Source: Acholoe squamosa
Taxonomy: Eukaryota > Annelida > Polychaeta > Phyllodocida > Polynoidae
Assembly (NCBI GenBank): GCA_949317995.1
Contig: OX439039.1
Span: forward strand, 75,588,002-75,652,001
Length of the DNA: 64,000 nt
Direction: 5' to 3'
A model generated the notes under the pieces. It did no database searches and was not told where the DNA came from. It saw only the letters and a list, made by a program, of their open reading frames with translations. Numbering within the stretch: position 1 is the stretch's first letter; each line of letters opens with the position of its first letter. The position numbers were made by a program, and so were the translations under genes. This document shows positions 34,006 to 44,740 of this stretch, in pieces.

Positions 34006-34765
34006 CTACTTCTACGTACAGATTAAAGCTGTCTAATTGCTGGTAGTCACGAAATCTATAAGCACTGCAGATGTCAAGTTTGTTGGCACCCTGGGGGTAA
34101 ATGGATAAAGGGATAGAGGGCACAATTAGTGCCACTACTACAACTTTAATTGTAAGGAAGTTTATTTAAATTCAAATAGAAAAAAGAAATAACAGAAATA
34201 CAGACCACAAAATGAATAATTGAGTTCTGGGATTGAGTACACAGGCTAACGTTCTTTAAGTCAGAAACACATGCAAACGGGTTCACTTTGCTTTTGTATG
34301 ATTCACCTTTTTCTAAGAATTTATTTTAGGTTTCGGGAGCAATATCCTCTGGGCCGGATCCACGTATGCTTCTCATCCAATATCTCCAAGTATAATTTCC
34401 TGTATTCCTCCAAACCTCAGGGAATATTCTTCCCTTCACAGCCATCCCAAACTAATCTTCCCTGCTGATACCCCGTTATCTTGTCGTTGACATTTCACCA
34501 GCCGACTTCTGGTTTCTCTATTTTGTACCTTGAACCCGCTACAGGGCCCAACACCTGAATCTGCTCTCAGCGATGCTAAAGGTTGGGTATTTTTCAATTT
34601 TGGTGATCTCAGTTGATATAGGCATCTGTGCACTATGGATTAATCCAGTCCAGTATTTATTTCACATGATGTATGAATCCTTGATAAGTAAATCACCAGT
34701 ACTCATGCCATCCTCCAAAAGCGTTGGCATGGCGCACTAATGCAGTGGGGGCAGATCATTCACCT
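34006..34765. other. Non-coding stretch
   Basis: Nothing recognisable. Confidence 0.4.
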
Positions 34766-34989
34766 GGCGGGTGTTGCTCCTATAGTAAAAGGAAGAGCTG
34801 GCTAACAATGCCCTCATTTCCAGTCCTTTATTTTCATGTAGCTATAACTTGTCCCTTTTGTTGCTCACAAGTGGTCATTCAAGTATGGTGCAAGTGTGGT
34901 GAGTGCAAGTTGAATGATGACGCAGAGTGTGACTTTTGAAAAGAGGGTACCTACTGACAGCTCTTTTTACCATAGGAGCAACATGCTCC
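34766..34989 (+). mobile_element. hAT-like MITE, internally deleted, flanked by direct repeat
   Basis: Both ends are present (GGCGGGTGTTGCTCCTATAG and GGAGCAACATGCTCC) but ~140 central bases are missing. TCATTCACCTG occurs directly on both sides, a direct repeat of 8-11 bases. This is the only copy with a plausible hAT-like 8 bp target duplication. Confidence 0.8.
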
Positions 34990-35013
34990 AGGTCATTCAC
35001 CTGCACTGACCAT

Positions 35014-35300
35014 AGGCCGTTATGATGCACTAATGAAGTGCTGGCCAGCAGACTTTCAGCAATTAATTGGTGGAGCGTACCGAGGTAGTGGATTGTCCAA
35101 TGGGCACGGCCATTGCTGAAGCCTGATTACAGTTATCAGATGGGTACCACCTGCCCCCCAAGTAGCCTGCAGTGAACAGTTTGGCTTATTTGATTGGCTG
35201 ATTATTAATCCTACTAAATCAGTAGCATGAATGAGTTACTCACCAGTGTATCATAACAACCAAGACGCATGATGCATCAAGTACTATTAGCCCTCAATGA
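35014..35300. mobile_element. TTAA-family remnant interrupted by TAGCAGGTT element
   Basis: GATGCACTAATGAAGTGCTGG (35032-35052; core ATGAAGTGCTGG) and, after the insert, GAGTTACTCACCAG...GCATGATGCATCAAG belong to the TTAA family. The sequence between them (35079-35228) is a TAGCAGGTT element. Confidence 0.6.
35079..35228 (+). mobile_element. TAGCAGGTT element, diverged copy
   Basis: Matches 16361-16530 in order through ACCGAGGTAG, CACGGCCATTGCTG, TATCAGATGGGTACCA, GCAGTGAA and GATTGGCTGATTATTAATCC. It has several deletions and substitutions. Confidence 0.7.
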
Positions 35301-35372
35301 GTTTATCAAGAATCTTGGTGTGTAGTCTCACCTGGCTATCTGCAGGTATTCATCTTACCTGGACGGTCGCAA

Positions 35373-35420
35373 AGGTCATGTGTAGGTCATGTGTAGGTCA
35401 CCTGTAAGATCATCTGTAAG
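35373..35420. repeat. Short tandem repeat, GGTCATGTGTA units
   Basis: Three near-identical 11-12 base units, then two degenerate ones (TCACCTGTAAGA). Confidence 0.7.
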
Positions 35421-35529
35421 GTGGAAGGTCAGGAGTATACGGCAGGTCCTCTTGTGATGATTAGGACGACTGTCAGGTGGGAATGTTTGTCTTATCTGTA
35501 TTAACCCTTTAATGTTTGTTTTATGTGCA

Positions 35530-36024
35530 TTAACCCTTTAAGTTCTAGCAGGATCAATCAGGATTGTTGGTGCATTCTGACAAGAAAGGAACAAGAATGC
35601 AGATATTAAGTTGAAAGATTAATGTCTAATGCAATGTAATATGAGGGCTGGTAGCCCGATAAACTGCTAAGGATTCAGCATGACACATGATTGCAGTCCT
35701 GAAATATAGACTCCCCACAGAGAAAAGAAGACTGATCGCTTTGACACATACTGCACAGGTCACGATTGTCTCCCACATGACATGCGTGAAAGGCATGTTG
35801 AATGAGGTTGACACTCTCACATTTGGTTCGTCAACTCCACTTGACATGCGTAATGAAGACAGTTGTCATGATGACAAATGTGCCATGTCCCAATGACATG
35901 TGCTCTATGTATCAAATCAAGTTGACATGGATATACATGTCATTTTGTCAGGAAGACTTTTTTCAGTGATGCATCATTGACTAATCTGAGTGATGCAAGC
36001 ATCATTCAGACCCTAAAAGGTTAA
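35530..36024. mobile_element. TTAA-family element carrying an inserted TGACATG element
   Basis: Begins TTAACCCTTTAAG and ends CCCTAAAAGGTTAA, sharing its right TTAA with the next copy. Most of the interior is the TGACATG-type element at 35716-35968, so the host is only represented by its ends. Confidence 0.5.
35716..35968. mobile_element. TGACATG-type element, compact copy
   Basis: Starts CACAGAGAAAAGAAGACTG and ends GTCAGGAAGACTTTTTTCAG. TGACATG/CATGTCA words occur many times. The left ~146 bases and right ~108 bases recur at 37417-37562 and 38260-38369, separated there by ~700 bases. It therefore looks like an internally deleted form. Confidence 0.65.
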
Positions 36025-36410
36025 CCATTTAAGGGCAGCTGATGCAATGGTGCACCAATGAAGTACTGGTGGGACTGCTTGCCAGCTCTTCATTGGAGCA
36101 TTGTGGTGACCTTCTGGGAATATATCAACCCTGTCGACATGATGCGTGAATGTAGCCCTGGTCAGTTACTCAGGGCTACATTCACGCATCATGCCGACCA
36201 ATGAGAATGATCCATTTACAGACAGCCCTTGCTTCCTCAGATATGGAAAATGCAAGGAAAAATGTCTGGGGCAGTGAATTAAGTTCAATTATGATAGAAA
36301 ACATGGAGTTAGTTCCAGATGTTCTGTCTGAGGTAATGAGGGATCTGAGGAATCAAAGGGTGGAGGAGATGAGGGTTGACTGTATGCATTTGTGACCATT
36401 AAATGGTTAA
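36021..36410. mobile_element. TTAA two-hairpin MITE, enlarged
   Basis: Left TTAACCATTTAAGGGCAG and right CATTAAATGGTTAA are intact. It holds both hairpins (ATGCGTGAATGTAGCCCTGG with its inverted partner). ~170 bases with no family match (36210-36385) have been added before the right end. Confidence 0.75.
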
Positions 36411-36926
36411 CTACCTGCCCTGGGGTCATCTTGGGGCATGCCTGGCATGATGAGTGGACAGGTAGATGTTGCACAGGTGTGCCACCCTGGAGAGATACCA
36501 GCAATTACCAGGTGGGCAGATGGTTACCAGGTGGTCCTCCTGGGTCCCATAGAGAGACAGGGTGAGGGAGGCTGAAGGCGATGGACAGGTATAGACAGAG
36601 CATGGGTTAGTGTTTATTTTTATTTGTAAAACCTGATGCATCTATGAATGACAACTTTCATAAGTCCGATTGCTTGACACTGAACCTGTCAATTACCTCT
36701 GCAAAAAAAAAAAGAATATATTCTGAGGGATTTTGGGTATTAAAGAAATTGATCAATTCATTTTCAGTCCATCTATATTTACAAAGTTAGACATTTTGAG
36801 GTCACTATCCAGTCAGCATCCACATGAATTCAACTTTAAATCGATGATTAGCGAATGTGTGCTCAGCGTTAACTATCAAGTTGGTGATTTTGATTCCACT
36901 TTCTGTGCCCACTGGGTAAATCAGCA
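36411..36926. other. Non-coding stretch
   Basis: Nothing recognisable; an A run lies near 36703-36712. Confidence 0.4.
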
Positions 36927-37131
36927 CTGTCAAAAAATGTCGTTGAAATAGCAGTGAAACCCTTGTCCCAAATTTGCCAGAGATACATCATTACTTTCAG
37001 AGATTCATTGTACCACTATATAGCCACCTGGGCTTCTTGTAAAAACTACACTGGTTCATTGCAATACAATTACGGTGGTTCACTGTTCAGTCTTATGAGG
37101 ATCCCTGGTAGATTCAACAGTTCTTTTTTAA
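36927..37131 (+). mobile_element. CACTGTAAAAAATAAC-type element, copy 1
   Basis: Shares with 43528-43729 and, inverted, 41576-41800 the words TTGCCAGAGATMCATCATTA, CTTCTTGTAAAAACT, TATGAGGATCCCTGGTAG and ATTCAACAGTT. Ends resemble an imperfect inverted CACTGTAAAAAATAACNGTTG. Confidence 0.7.
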
Positions 37132-37416
37132 TGTGAATCCTATAATATCCTATCTAATCCATGTTAAAACTGCATGATCATTCCTGCCCCAATCAGACTT
37201 GCACTTTCCATGTACCTGCCCCCCCCCTCCACATCTCAACTTCATACCTCACAGATGCTTGCATGGGACCCCTGCCCTGCAGACTGACAGGGGATGGACC
37301 TGTAGTCAACAGACCACCAACAGAGTGCCATAACTAAGTACAGGTGTGTCTGCTGGGGGCAGAATCCCGCCAGGTTAATTGTCGTCTGCTTTTCATTAAT
37401 GCAAGACAAATAGCTG

Positions 37417-38369
37417 CACAGAGAAAAGAACACTGATCGCTTTGACGCATACTGCACAGGTCACAATTTGTCTCCCACATGACATGCATGAAGGCATGTC
37501 GAATGAGGGTGACCCTCTCATATTTGGTTCGTCAACTCAACTTGACATGCGTAATGAAGACACGTCACATATTTCTGATCCATTCACCTGAGTGCTAGGT
37601 AATACTGTGAGACAATTATGTAAGGGTCAAGAGAAGTCAATAACTATGTACCAATGGTTCAATCAAGGCAGGTCTATAATAGAAGGCAGGGGATATCATA
37701 GTCCCACAGCCCTGCAACACTAAGGCACCTTTTCCTATCTACAGAACTTCTACTTGACTGAGGACCTCTATGCACTCCATAAGACAAGGCATGGAGGTGC
37801 ATGGCAATGCCATATGTCTCCCTGTACTGTAGATACTGAGATTATATATTGTGGGTTAGAATACAGTCCTTTGGTATTTTCACTGACCCACACATATGGT
37901 GTCTAAACTCTCCAGTTGAAGTATTCAGGATCATATTCAATAACAAATGCAAATTTAACAATGACATAGAATTCACTACCATTCATTGATAGTATTTACA
38001 GACCTTAGTGATCTATTTTTCATGAAAACAAAATGACACAGATACATCAAATGTCTCAAGTGTTGGTAGTACTTCTTGGTACTGATTAATCCTGGTGCCA
38101 AAATGGTTGTTTGCCCCATCTAGTGGAATATCCTAGAACAATTATGTATGTCAAACCATCACATGTCAAGTGCCTTTGACATGGCCGTGACCCTAGTCAA
38201 CTCACAGATGACATGGCATTTTAAGGCATGTCAAATCATATGAGGATTACTTTGTGCTACAGTTGTCATAGTGGCATATGTGCACATGTCCCAATGACGT
38301 GTGCTATCTGTGTCAAATCAAGTTGACATGGGTATACATGTCACTTTGTCAGGAAGACTTTTTTCAGTG
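37417..38369. mobile_element. TGACATG-type element, long copy
   Basis: The left part (37417-37562) and right part (about 38260-38369) match the two halves of the 35716-35968 copy. The intervening ~700 bases also contain TGACATG words near 38159-38240, which suggests original interior rather than a foreign insert. No coding frame. A CTCF-like site (minus strand, 38113-38126) lies inside. Confidence 0.55.
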
Positions 38370-40022
38370 TGGTCATCAAATCTGTCCATGCTGGAGTAAG
38401 GTAGAGTTGGATAATCGTTTTGACTGGCATCTTGACAATGGCTCCAATCGTTTTATTCCAGCTGCTTGCAAGCAATCTTAATTGTTTTGCCTCAGGTCTA
38501 AACTACGATTCTTTTTTTAGGGTTTGTAGAATTACCACTACATATCACATCAATTTCCCGAGACATGATGCAATGTGAACCAAGAAGAATATAATTTATA
38601 CTACACTTACAAATCCGTAGATCTAGATCTGAAATCAACTATCCTGTCCCCTTTTGAATGACCATCCTGTAACATATAAAGGTTTCAAATAACAAATATT
38701 TGTATTTACCTTTTTCATGCTATCAGCAGCAAACAGTCAATGCAAGAAAAAAATGAAAACATGCCATATGATATAACCAAAAGAACGTGAAAGCCTAACT
38801 TTGTATAGATCTGTATAATGGACCTTTACGACTCTAGGCTATTTCGGCAGCTCTCTCAGGCTCCAGATTTAACTGCCTCAGGCTCCATACAAGGGACCTT
38901 TGGTGCCACAAGAAACACTCAACAGCAATATGTCATTACTTTCTAACCCCAGTCCTCAGTCATTCCCTGGTAGTGCCAATGCCTTTTACTGCTAGTGCTA
39001 CCAGACATGCCTAGGTGTATAGGACAGCGGCAGCAGCACACAGCTGAAAAAATAGAGAGGCTGCTTAAGGACAATTCTCACGAATTTGTTCAAATCTGAC
39101 AGTAATAGAACGGTTTGGAGTACACATTACTGCCTTAGGTAGTGTAAAGTGTACATTCTGGACAACATTTCGGAAAAGTTGGGAAGAATAGCCATAGCGA
39201 TATACATTTTGTATGTATGTATCTTTCGAGAGTTGGTATATAAAGTTGGACGCTTGATGTCATTTCGAAAGCTACTAAGACAATTATATCAAAGGTGAGA
39301 AAAGCTAAATTAGAAATAGTGAAAATGATGGATGATGGTCCGGAAAAAGGAAAGGACTAGAATAAAAATAATGACTCCTTTAATGATGAAGGATTATAAA
39401 CGGGGTAGAGAGGAGGAAAGAAATGTCGTTCCATGATGGGCAAATCAAGCTTCTCTCACAAAATTGATGTTTAGTGATGAAACAATACTACTCCTGAAAT
39501 CATACAATATTGGCCAAAGTCTTGAAAATAGATCTAAAGTATGATGGATCTTGTGTAAGAGGCTATGGAGACTGCAGTGTGGGGGTAATTGAACAGTCCC
39601 TCTGCACTCTCCTATTCATGGCAGCCCCAGAGTGGGCAGATTTATGTGGTCCTTCCTACCCTTACCATCAATAAAGCTCCTCAAAAACTGCCAATGTCAG
39701 CTTAGAACAAAAGGTATTGGTCTTTGCCTGCAGCCCTTGCCATTTCATTGGTGGGGCTGACTACCTAGGGTCCAGTGAGAAGGGTGGTAAGTTGGAGTTG
39801 GGGTTACTCTGGTTACCTGAGATAATGAACATGGAAAAGCTCAGTCAACTTCAAAAACGAAAACCTATATTTTCGATGGATGTCTAGGTTAAAGGTGCTA
39901 TGAATGTATTTGGGTTGGTAGTAGTGTTTATTAGTACTCTGGCCTAGACCATGCAGCGCTTCGGCATTTGTTTCTCATTGAAGCACTGCATTTCCGTCCT
40001 TCTTTTATGTGTGTAGAAAGTT
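38370..40022. other. Non-coding stretch
   Basis: Nothing recognisable in 1.65 kb. Confidence 0.4.
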
Positions 40023-40299
40023 TACTTCCGTAATCTCCCACGTATAAGGCGCGTCTTATACAGGGGGTTTTAGTTCTCATTGGATCCACAAGGGGGACAC
40101 CAAGACCTTTCTTTTGATATCTTACATGCCACCTTGGTCATAATAAGACATAAGGGGTGGCCCAAGCTACACATTTTTGAATTTTGAAAATTCATTCGGT
40201 ACAACCAAAGTTATGAATTTTTCATTTTCTTGTGAATTTTCCCAAACTCTAGGTGTGGCTTGAATGCGGGCTGCGCCTTATACGCGGGAGATTATGGTA
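40023..40299. mobile_element. MITE, TACCATAATCTCCCGCG ends
   Basis: The right end (about 40273-40299) inverted reads TACCATAATCTCCCGCGTAT then AAGGCGC. The left end (from 40023) matches with a two-base insertion and few changes. TA at both borders suggests a mariner-type target. Very similar ends are known as dispersed MITEs in other invertebrates (recollection, not verified). ~277 bp, non-coding. Confidence 0.75.
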
Positions 40300-40346
40300 A
40301 TACTGGTTTAAGAAAATCTGCAGGGTTAAAATTCTAAGCATAGAAA

Positions 40347-40544
40347 CAAGAAATGTGGTTGTGACCGCATAAAAAACGCCTCCCGGCATTTTTTTAAGCA
40401 GTCACAACCTCATTTCTTGCATACGAGGGAATTTAGTTTGGGGATTCTGTATTGTGACACCTCATCACATGGGGGAAATGCAATCATCATAGCGCCTCCC
40501 GTCCCGCTTCGCGGGACCGCCGCTACGCGGCGTGGGGAGGCGCT
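40347..40544. mobile_element. Three-way-junction element, copy 1
   Basis: Opens with a palindrome (40347-40380 with 40385-40419, core CAAGAAATGTGGTTGTGACC). It continues through ATTGTGACACCTCATCACAT and closes with a GC-rich three-way junction at 40491-40544. The second copy at 59295-59457 shares the opening, the middle and the junction but lacks the right half of the opening palindrome. Confidence 0.75.
40491..40544. repeat. T-shaped three-way junction, copy 1
   Basis: A 10 bp stem pairs AGCGCCTCCC (40491-40500) with 40535-40544. Inside it are two back-to-back hairpins: GTCCCGC-TTC-GCGGGAC (40501-40517) and CGCCGC-TAC-GCGGCG (40518-40532). Every stem in this copy is perfect. Confidence 0.9.
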
Positions 40545-40913
40545 AAAAAAATTCTGACTCCGTTTGCACCAAGTAAACCATAAAAGAAAGAGGAAATTGT
40601 CCAATCGTTCTCCTGCATAAGAGACTATTGAAGGACCGTGGTCCCTGAAGGGGACAGAGAAATTTGTCTAGCAGTGATAGAACAAGAGCATAATACCAGT
40701 GGTATTGTGTGTAACTATTGAGAAGGGCGTGTTCCAATTGCTGAGTACTGGTTGTGGAGATGGAAAGGCCACGACTCACAGAACACAAGTCCCCTGTGGG
40801 GGCCTGGAGTGAAGCAGGATATGAAATGGTGGTTTGGAGCGGGCTGGTGGCGTGCAGGGTGACAGTACATCAGACTGCCTGTCAACTCACGTGTCGGAAA
40901 CACCTCTGGTTCG
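40545..40913. other. Non-coding spacer
   Basis: Nothing recognisable. Confidence 0.4.
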
Positions 40914-41175
40914 TTAACACTTTAAAGGCAACTAATGCAGGAGTGCATCATGCCCATTGGTCATCATGATGCACCAACGCAGTGCCAGCTAGACTGCTTG
41001 CCAGCACTTCATTGGAGCATCATGCCGACCCTACGGGATTGATGCACAAACTCCCAGAGGGCCATGATGATGCTCAAATGAAGTGCTGGTGAGCAGTCGC
41101 GCCAGCACTTCATTGGTGCATTATGACAACCAATGGTATGATGCATTAATGCATCAGCGGCCCTTAAAGGGTTAA
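40914..41175. mobile_element. TTAA two-hairpin MITE, intact ends
   Basis: TTAACACTTTAAAGGC to CCCTTAAAGGGTTAA, 262 bp. Both modules here are of the GTGCTGG/CCAGCAC type: hairpin one pairs CACCAACGCAGTGCCAG imperfectly, and hairpin two pairs CAAATGAAGTGCTGG with CCAGCACTTCATTGG. Confidence 0.85.
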
Positions 41176-41575
41176 GGGGTTACAAATGTAGACTACTCAA
41201 TGCCAGGCCACACTCTGAGCCTTTCTTACCAACTGGAGCATTACATGAAGGTTTCTTTGCTAGCCTCCTATATAGGTAGTGGTCTTTAAATGTGATGTGT
41301 ATGGCTTGGGGGATGCAGGGCTTTGTTTGAGTGTTCTGTACAATACATTTGATGGGAAATATAATATATAGCCATCTAACATCTCATTGAATCATTATTG
41401 ATATTGATTATTATCAAATCCGCGACAATCCCAAACCTCACCTCTCAAATTAGATCTGTATGGCAGTGGAGGAGGAAAGAAATGAGTGCCTGGCCCCGAA
41501 ATTAGAACTGATTAGAACTCATTTGCCTATAATTTTAGTTACAACCTTGCAATTTTCATATTATGTAGCTATCCA
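41176..41575. other. Non-coding spacer
   Basis: Nothing recognisable. Confidence 0.4.
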
Positions 41576-41800
41576 CACCGTAAAAAATAACTGTTGAATC
41601 TACCGGGGATCCTTGTAAAACTGAACAGAGAACCCCTGCAATTATTTGGCAAGCAGCCAGTGTAGTTTTTACAAGAACCCCCAGGTGGCAGTGTGGTGGT
41701 ACAAGGAATATCTGTGACATCTCTGTGAATATAACGACGGATCTCTGGCAACTTTGGGACGAGGAATCCGGTGTTATTTTGACAACATTCTTTTACAGTG
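41576..41800 (-). mobile_element. CACTGTAAAAAATAAC-type element, inverted copy
   Basis: Left CACCGTAAAAAATAACTGTTG and right TTTTACAGTG are inverted ends. The interior is the reverse complement of the copies at 36927 and 43528 (CTACCGGGGATCCTTGTAAAA; CTCTGGCAACTTTGG). Confidence 0.75.
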
Positions 41801-42425
41801 CAGGAAGCACTTATGAAAATGAAAACAGAGTAAACACTTGCTGTGCTGACAAAACCTTTTCTTCAGATTGGAAAGGTATTAGAGTGGGATTTTTAAACTA
41901 GCCAAGAGAAACGTTTCACATTTTTGTCTGTGATGGTTTAGGCTGGTGGAGGTCTAAGGATATCTAAGTCATTAGTAGCTACCACTGACCCTGTAAATCC
42001 GCTTGTCAAAAAGACGAATTGCGTTTTCTACTGAAAGTACTTTCGATGTAAAATCTCAATCCATCATGAGAAGTGACTCATTCTAATCCCAGATCCAAAT
42101 TTGGATTTGCAGCTTCCTCAACTGGAATCAGACTAAAAGGTCTAACCATATTAGCGATGAAGTTTCCCCAAGGGACTGAAGTTGGAAAATGTATTCAGTT
42201 GTAGTATGTTATGTTTCGCTCTATCCCTCAAATGTCATTCCCTCTGCTATGCTATACCTGCAAAGACAAGTGGGGATTGCCCGCCACAGCTGTACCTGAT
42301 TTAGCCGGATATTAAAATGCCCAAGATTGTAACATTTACTATATATGTATATGGTAGAGGCTAAAGGTACAGTAGTGGGGATAAGGCTTCCCTCCTCCTT
42401 TTCATACCTTAAACTATATGGAAGT
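41801..42425. other. Non-coding spacer
   Basis: Nothing recognisable. Confidence 0.4.
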
Positions 42426-42545
42426 AATATATAATGCATAGACTTGCACGAGTTGGCTTCAGGGGATGATAGAAGCATGAGCCGTAGGCGAATGCTTCTA
42501 TCAAACCTCTGAAGCCAACGAGTGCAAGTCTATTCATTATATATT
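42426..42545. repeat. Palindrome with ~52 bp arms
   Basis: Arms starting AATATATAATGCATAGACTT match their inverted partner with a handful of differences, with core TGATAGAAGCAT. The loop is GAGCCGTAGGCGA. It abuts the next TIR element. Confidence 0.8.
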
Positions 42546-42548
42546 GCC

Positions 42549-43112
42549 CTTATAACACGGTTTCCACCATTAATTCTAAGTATTTACCTTCAAAAATGAT
42601 CTATCCATTCATTTCTTATGCCAGTCGACAAGACGGCCCTCCGCCATCTTGGTTTCATGTTGATGTATCGTTAAGCTGGCGACCTCCTGCAACTCCAACT
42701 CTCATAGACCTACTACTGCGAACAAGTCGAGACAGAGCTGCGCCAGTCTAAAATATAATCCATTCTGTACACACCAGGCGGCGGCACCTGTAGTGTTTAC
42801 AGAACGGGGAAGACGCACGGCAAGTCGCTTGATTCGAAAGTTTAATAATTTTTTATATCAAATACAGCCATAATATCAAGGAATCTAGTGGACAGAGAGG
42901 TAGAATATGGTTTCAACTATGTTATGTCCAAAGCATTTCGCTATATTTGGTCTATAAGCTTCAAAAATGGAGAATTTACTTTCGTCTTGCGGTAGGTTTC
43001 AACATGTCCGCCCCGCTGTCCGCTCGCCGTGAATTTTGGGTGCTCTATCGCCAGATATAGGAACCGATATTATCCATTTTCGGCACTGAAAACTCTCTAA
43101 CCGTGTTATAAA
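42549..43112. mobile_element. TIR element, TTATAACACGGTT ends
   Basis: TTATAACACGGTT (42550-42562) is inverted at 43099-43111. The interior is CpG-rich near both ends and includes CCGCCATCTTGG on one side and ATGTCCGCCCCGC on the other, but no long frame. With the adjoining palindrome it may form one larger element. Confidence 0.55.
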
Positions 43113-43527
43113 AGAATACAAAGTTTCTATCGATGGGGTGGCTGAAGGGGAGAGGCCAAAATGATTGTCAACCTCATTTACAGTGGATAATTTAATAAAA
43201 AAATACTTTCAAGGTTTTGGCCAGGCCATTTTCCACAACTGCATGAAAATGCAGTGACAGACTTTTTGATTTGTCTTCCTTTACTCTGGCCCGGAATTTG
43301 CCAAACCTTTTGCTCCTTGAATGTTATGACAACCAACAAGTCATTATGGAAACACAAGGACAACTAAATGGACTCGAATTCACTCAAAAATGGTCTGATA
43401 TAGGCCCTATGTGATCCATTTTCTCTTCTTTTTTTATATATTTAAGAAAACCTGAAACATTTTTTAAGCCTAACCACATTTAAATGTCACCAAGGTTGCA
43501 TCCCAGAGCTTGAAGATTCACTGGAAA
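43113..43527. other. Non-coding spacer
   Basis: Nothing recognisable. Confidence 0.4.
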
Positions 43528-43729
43528 GCAATGCTATCGAAAAAATGACGGAATCCCTTTTCCAAAAGTTGCCAGAGATCCATCATTATTTTCACAAAGA
43601 TTCCTTGTACCACCATACTACCACCTGGGGCTTCTTGTAAAAACTGGTTCACTGCAATACAACTATGGTGGTTTTGCTGTTCAGTTTTATGAGGATCCCT
43701 GGTAGATTCAACAGTTATTTTTATAGTGT
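43528..43729 (+). mobile_element. CACTGTAAAAAATAAC-type element, copy 3
   Basis: Carries TTGCCAGAGATCCATCATTA, CTTCTTGTAAAAACTGG, GAGGATCCCTGGTAGATTCA and the right end AACAGTTATTTTTATAGTG. The left end is diverged. The long minus-strand frame over it (43518-43955) is a by-product. Confidence 0.7.
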
Positions 43730-43987
43730 TCGACAGGATTGATTGCATGATTGTTTGGGAGCCACGGTGGAGGAAATGAACGCTCTCCAGTTTCTGCAAT
43801 TCTGTGGACTTTATTCCGGATATTGCCTTTTGCCAATTCGGGTAAGAATAGAACTCAATATGCCTGCAATATAAGGAGTCAACAGATTTTCTGGTGGCAC
43901 GTAAAGTATGGAAATGGGCTTTATTACCTTTTGAATTCATAGCATTGCAGCACATTTAAATTTCAGTTTTAACGTGGGTCTAAACCA

Positions 43988-44426
43988 CCCCCGGGGGGCA
44001 CTGGGCACTTCATATGTTTGACATACACTTGTGTGCGGCTGGCAAGGGTACTTTTTCAATCCTAAAAATCTCCCAAGCAAAGGGTCTACTTTTGGGAAAT
44101 CTCCCTAGGCAAGGTCTACTTTTGGGAAATATCCCAAGGCAAGGGTACATTTTGAGTAAAAAAATGCTGCGAATGCGCATAATTTTTCATGAAAATGCTT
44201 AAGATCTTCAATTTCTTCCCCAACATTATACCATGCATTCCCTCCAAATTTTCCCTAAGCAAGGGTTTATTTTTCCGGAAATGGTATGGAAAATTGAAAT
44301 TTTTCTTAAAAGTTTCCCTAGGCAAGGGTCTATTTTTTTTTCCAAAATCTCCCTTAGCAAGGGAAAGGGTTGCAAAACCTCAAGCCGCACACCTGTGTAA
44401 AAAAATAGAGTGCCCCCCCACCCCGG
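43988..44426. mobile_element. MITE, GGGGGGCACT ends, internal tandem words
   Basis: Left CCCCCGGGGGGCACT is inverted at the right as AGTGCCCCCCCACCCCGG, and GTGTGCGGCT is inverted as AGCCGCACAC. Inside, CCCWAGGCAAGGGTCTAYTTT with GGGAAATCTC recurs about seven times. The ends match a MITE type widespread in marine invertebrates (general knowledge, unverified here). Confidence 0.75.
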
Positions 44427-44740
44427 AAAACCACCCTCCCTTGTATATTTTGTCATATTATAAAGTATAATGGAATAAAGTCGCAATACGACCGAATGAA
44501 AAAATAATGAGATAGCCTCCTTGTATAATTAGGCTTTATAAAAAAAACATATGTTGCCTATTACTAAATACCCAACACCCAATACCATGTCAATATTGAG
44601 TGAGAATTTGATGGAAAAGTCAACAAATACTAAGTCTTTAATTGGCCAATGGTGGGTGCCACCACATTCAACATTGATCCTGTAGGTTTTTACTGATGAC
44701 AGATTGCCCATGAAAAATTAACATGTTTGACGTGGCGTGG
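44427..44740. other. Non-coding spacer upstream of a promoter-like region
   Basis: If the minus-strand first exon at 44791-44811 is real, this is part of its first intron. Confidence 0.3.

Noticed and set aside
40491-40544. T-shaped hairpin considered as an old parvovirus terminal repeat
   Set aside because: No replication or capsid gene relic is nearby, the structure is shorter than such termini, and the copy pair shares extra non-viral sequence. A transposon-type repeat fits better.
42600-43060. CpG-rich segments considered as a promoter
   Set aside because: They lie symmetrically inside a TIR element, so transposon origin explains them.
43518-43955. 145-codon minus-strand frame
   Set aside because: Nearly half lies over a dispersed non-coding element that also occurs at 36927 and 41576.
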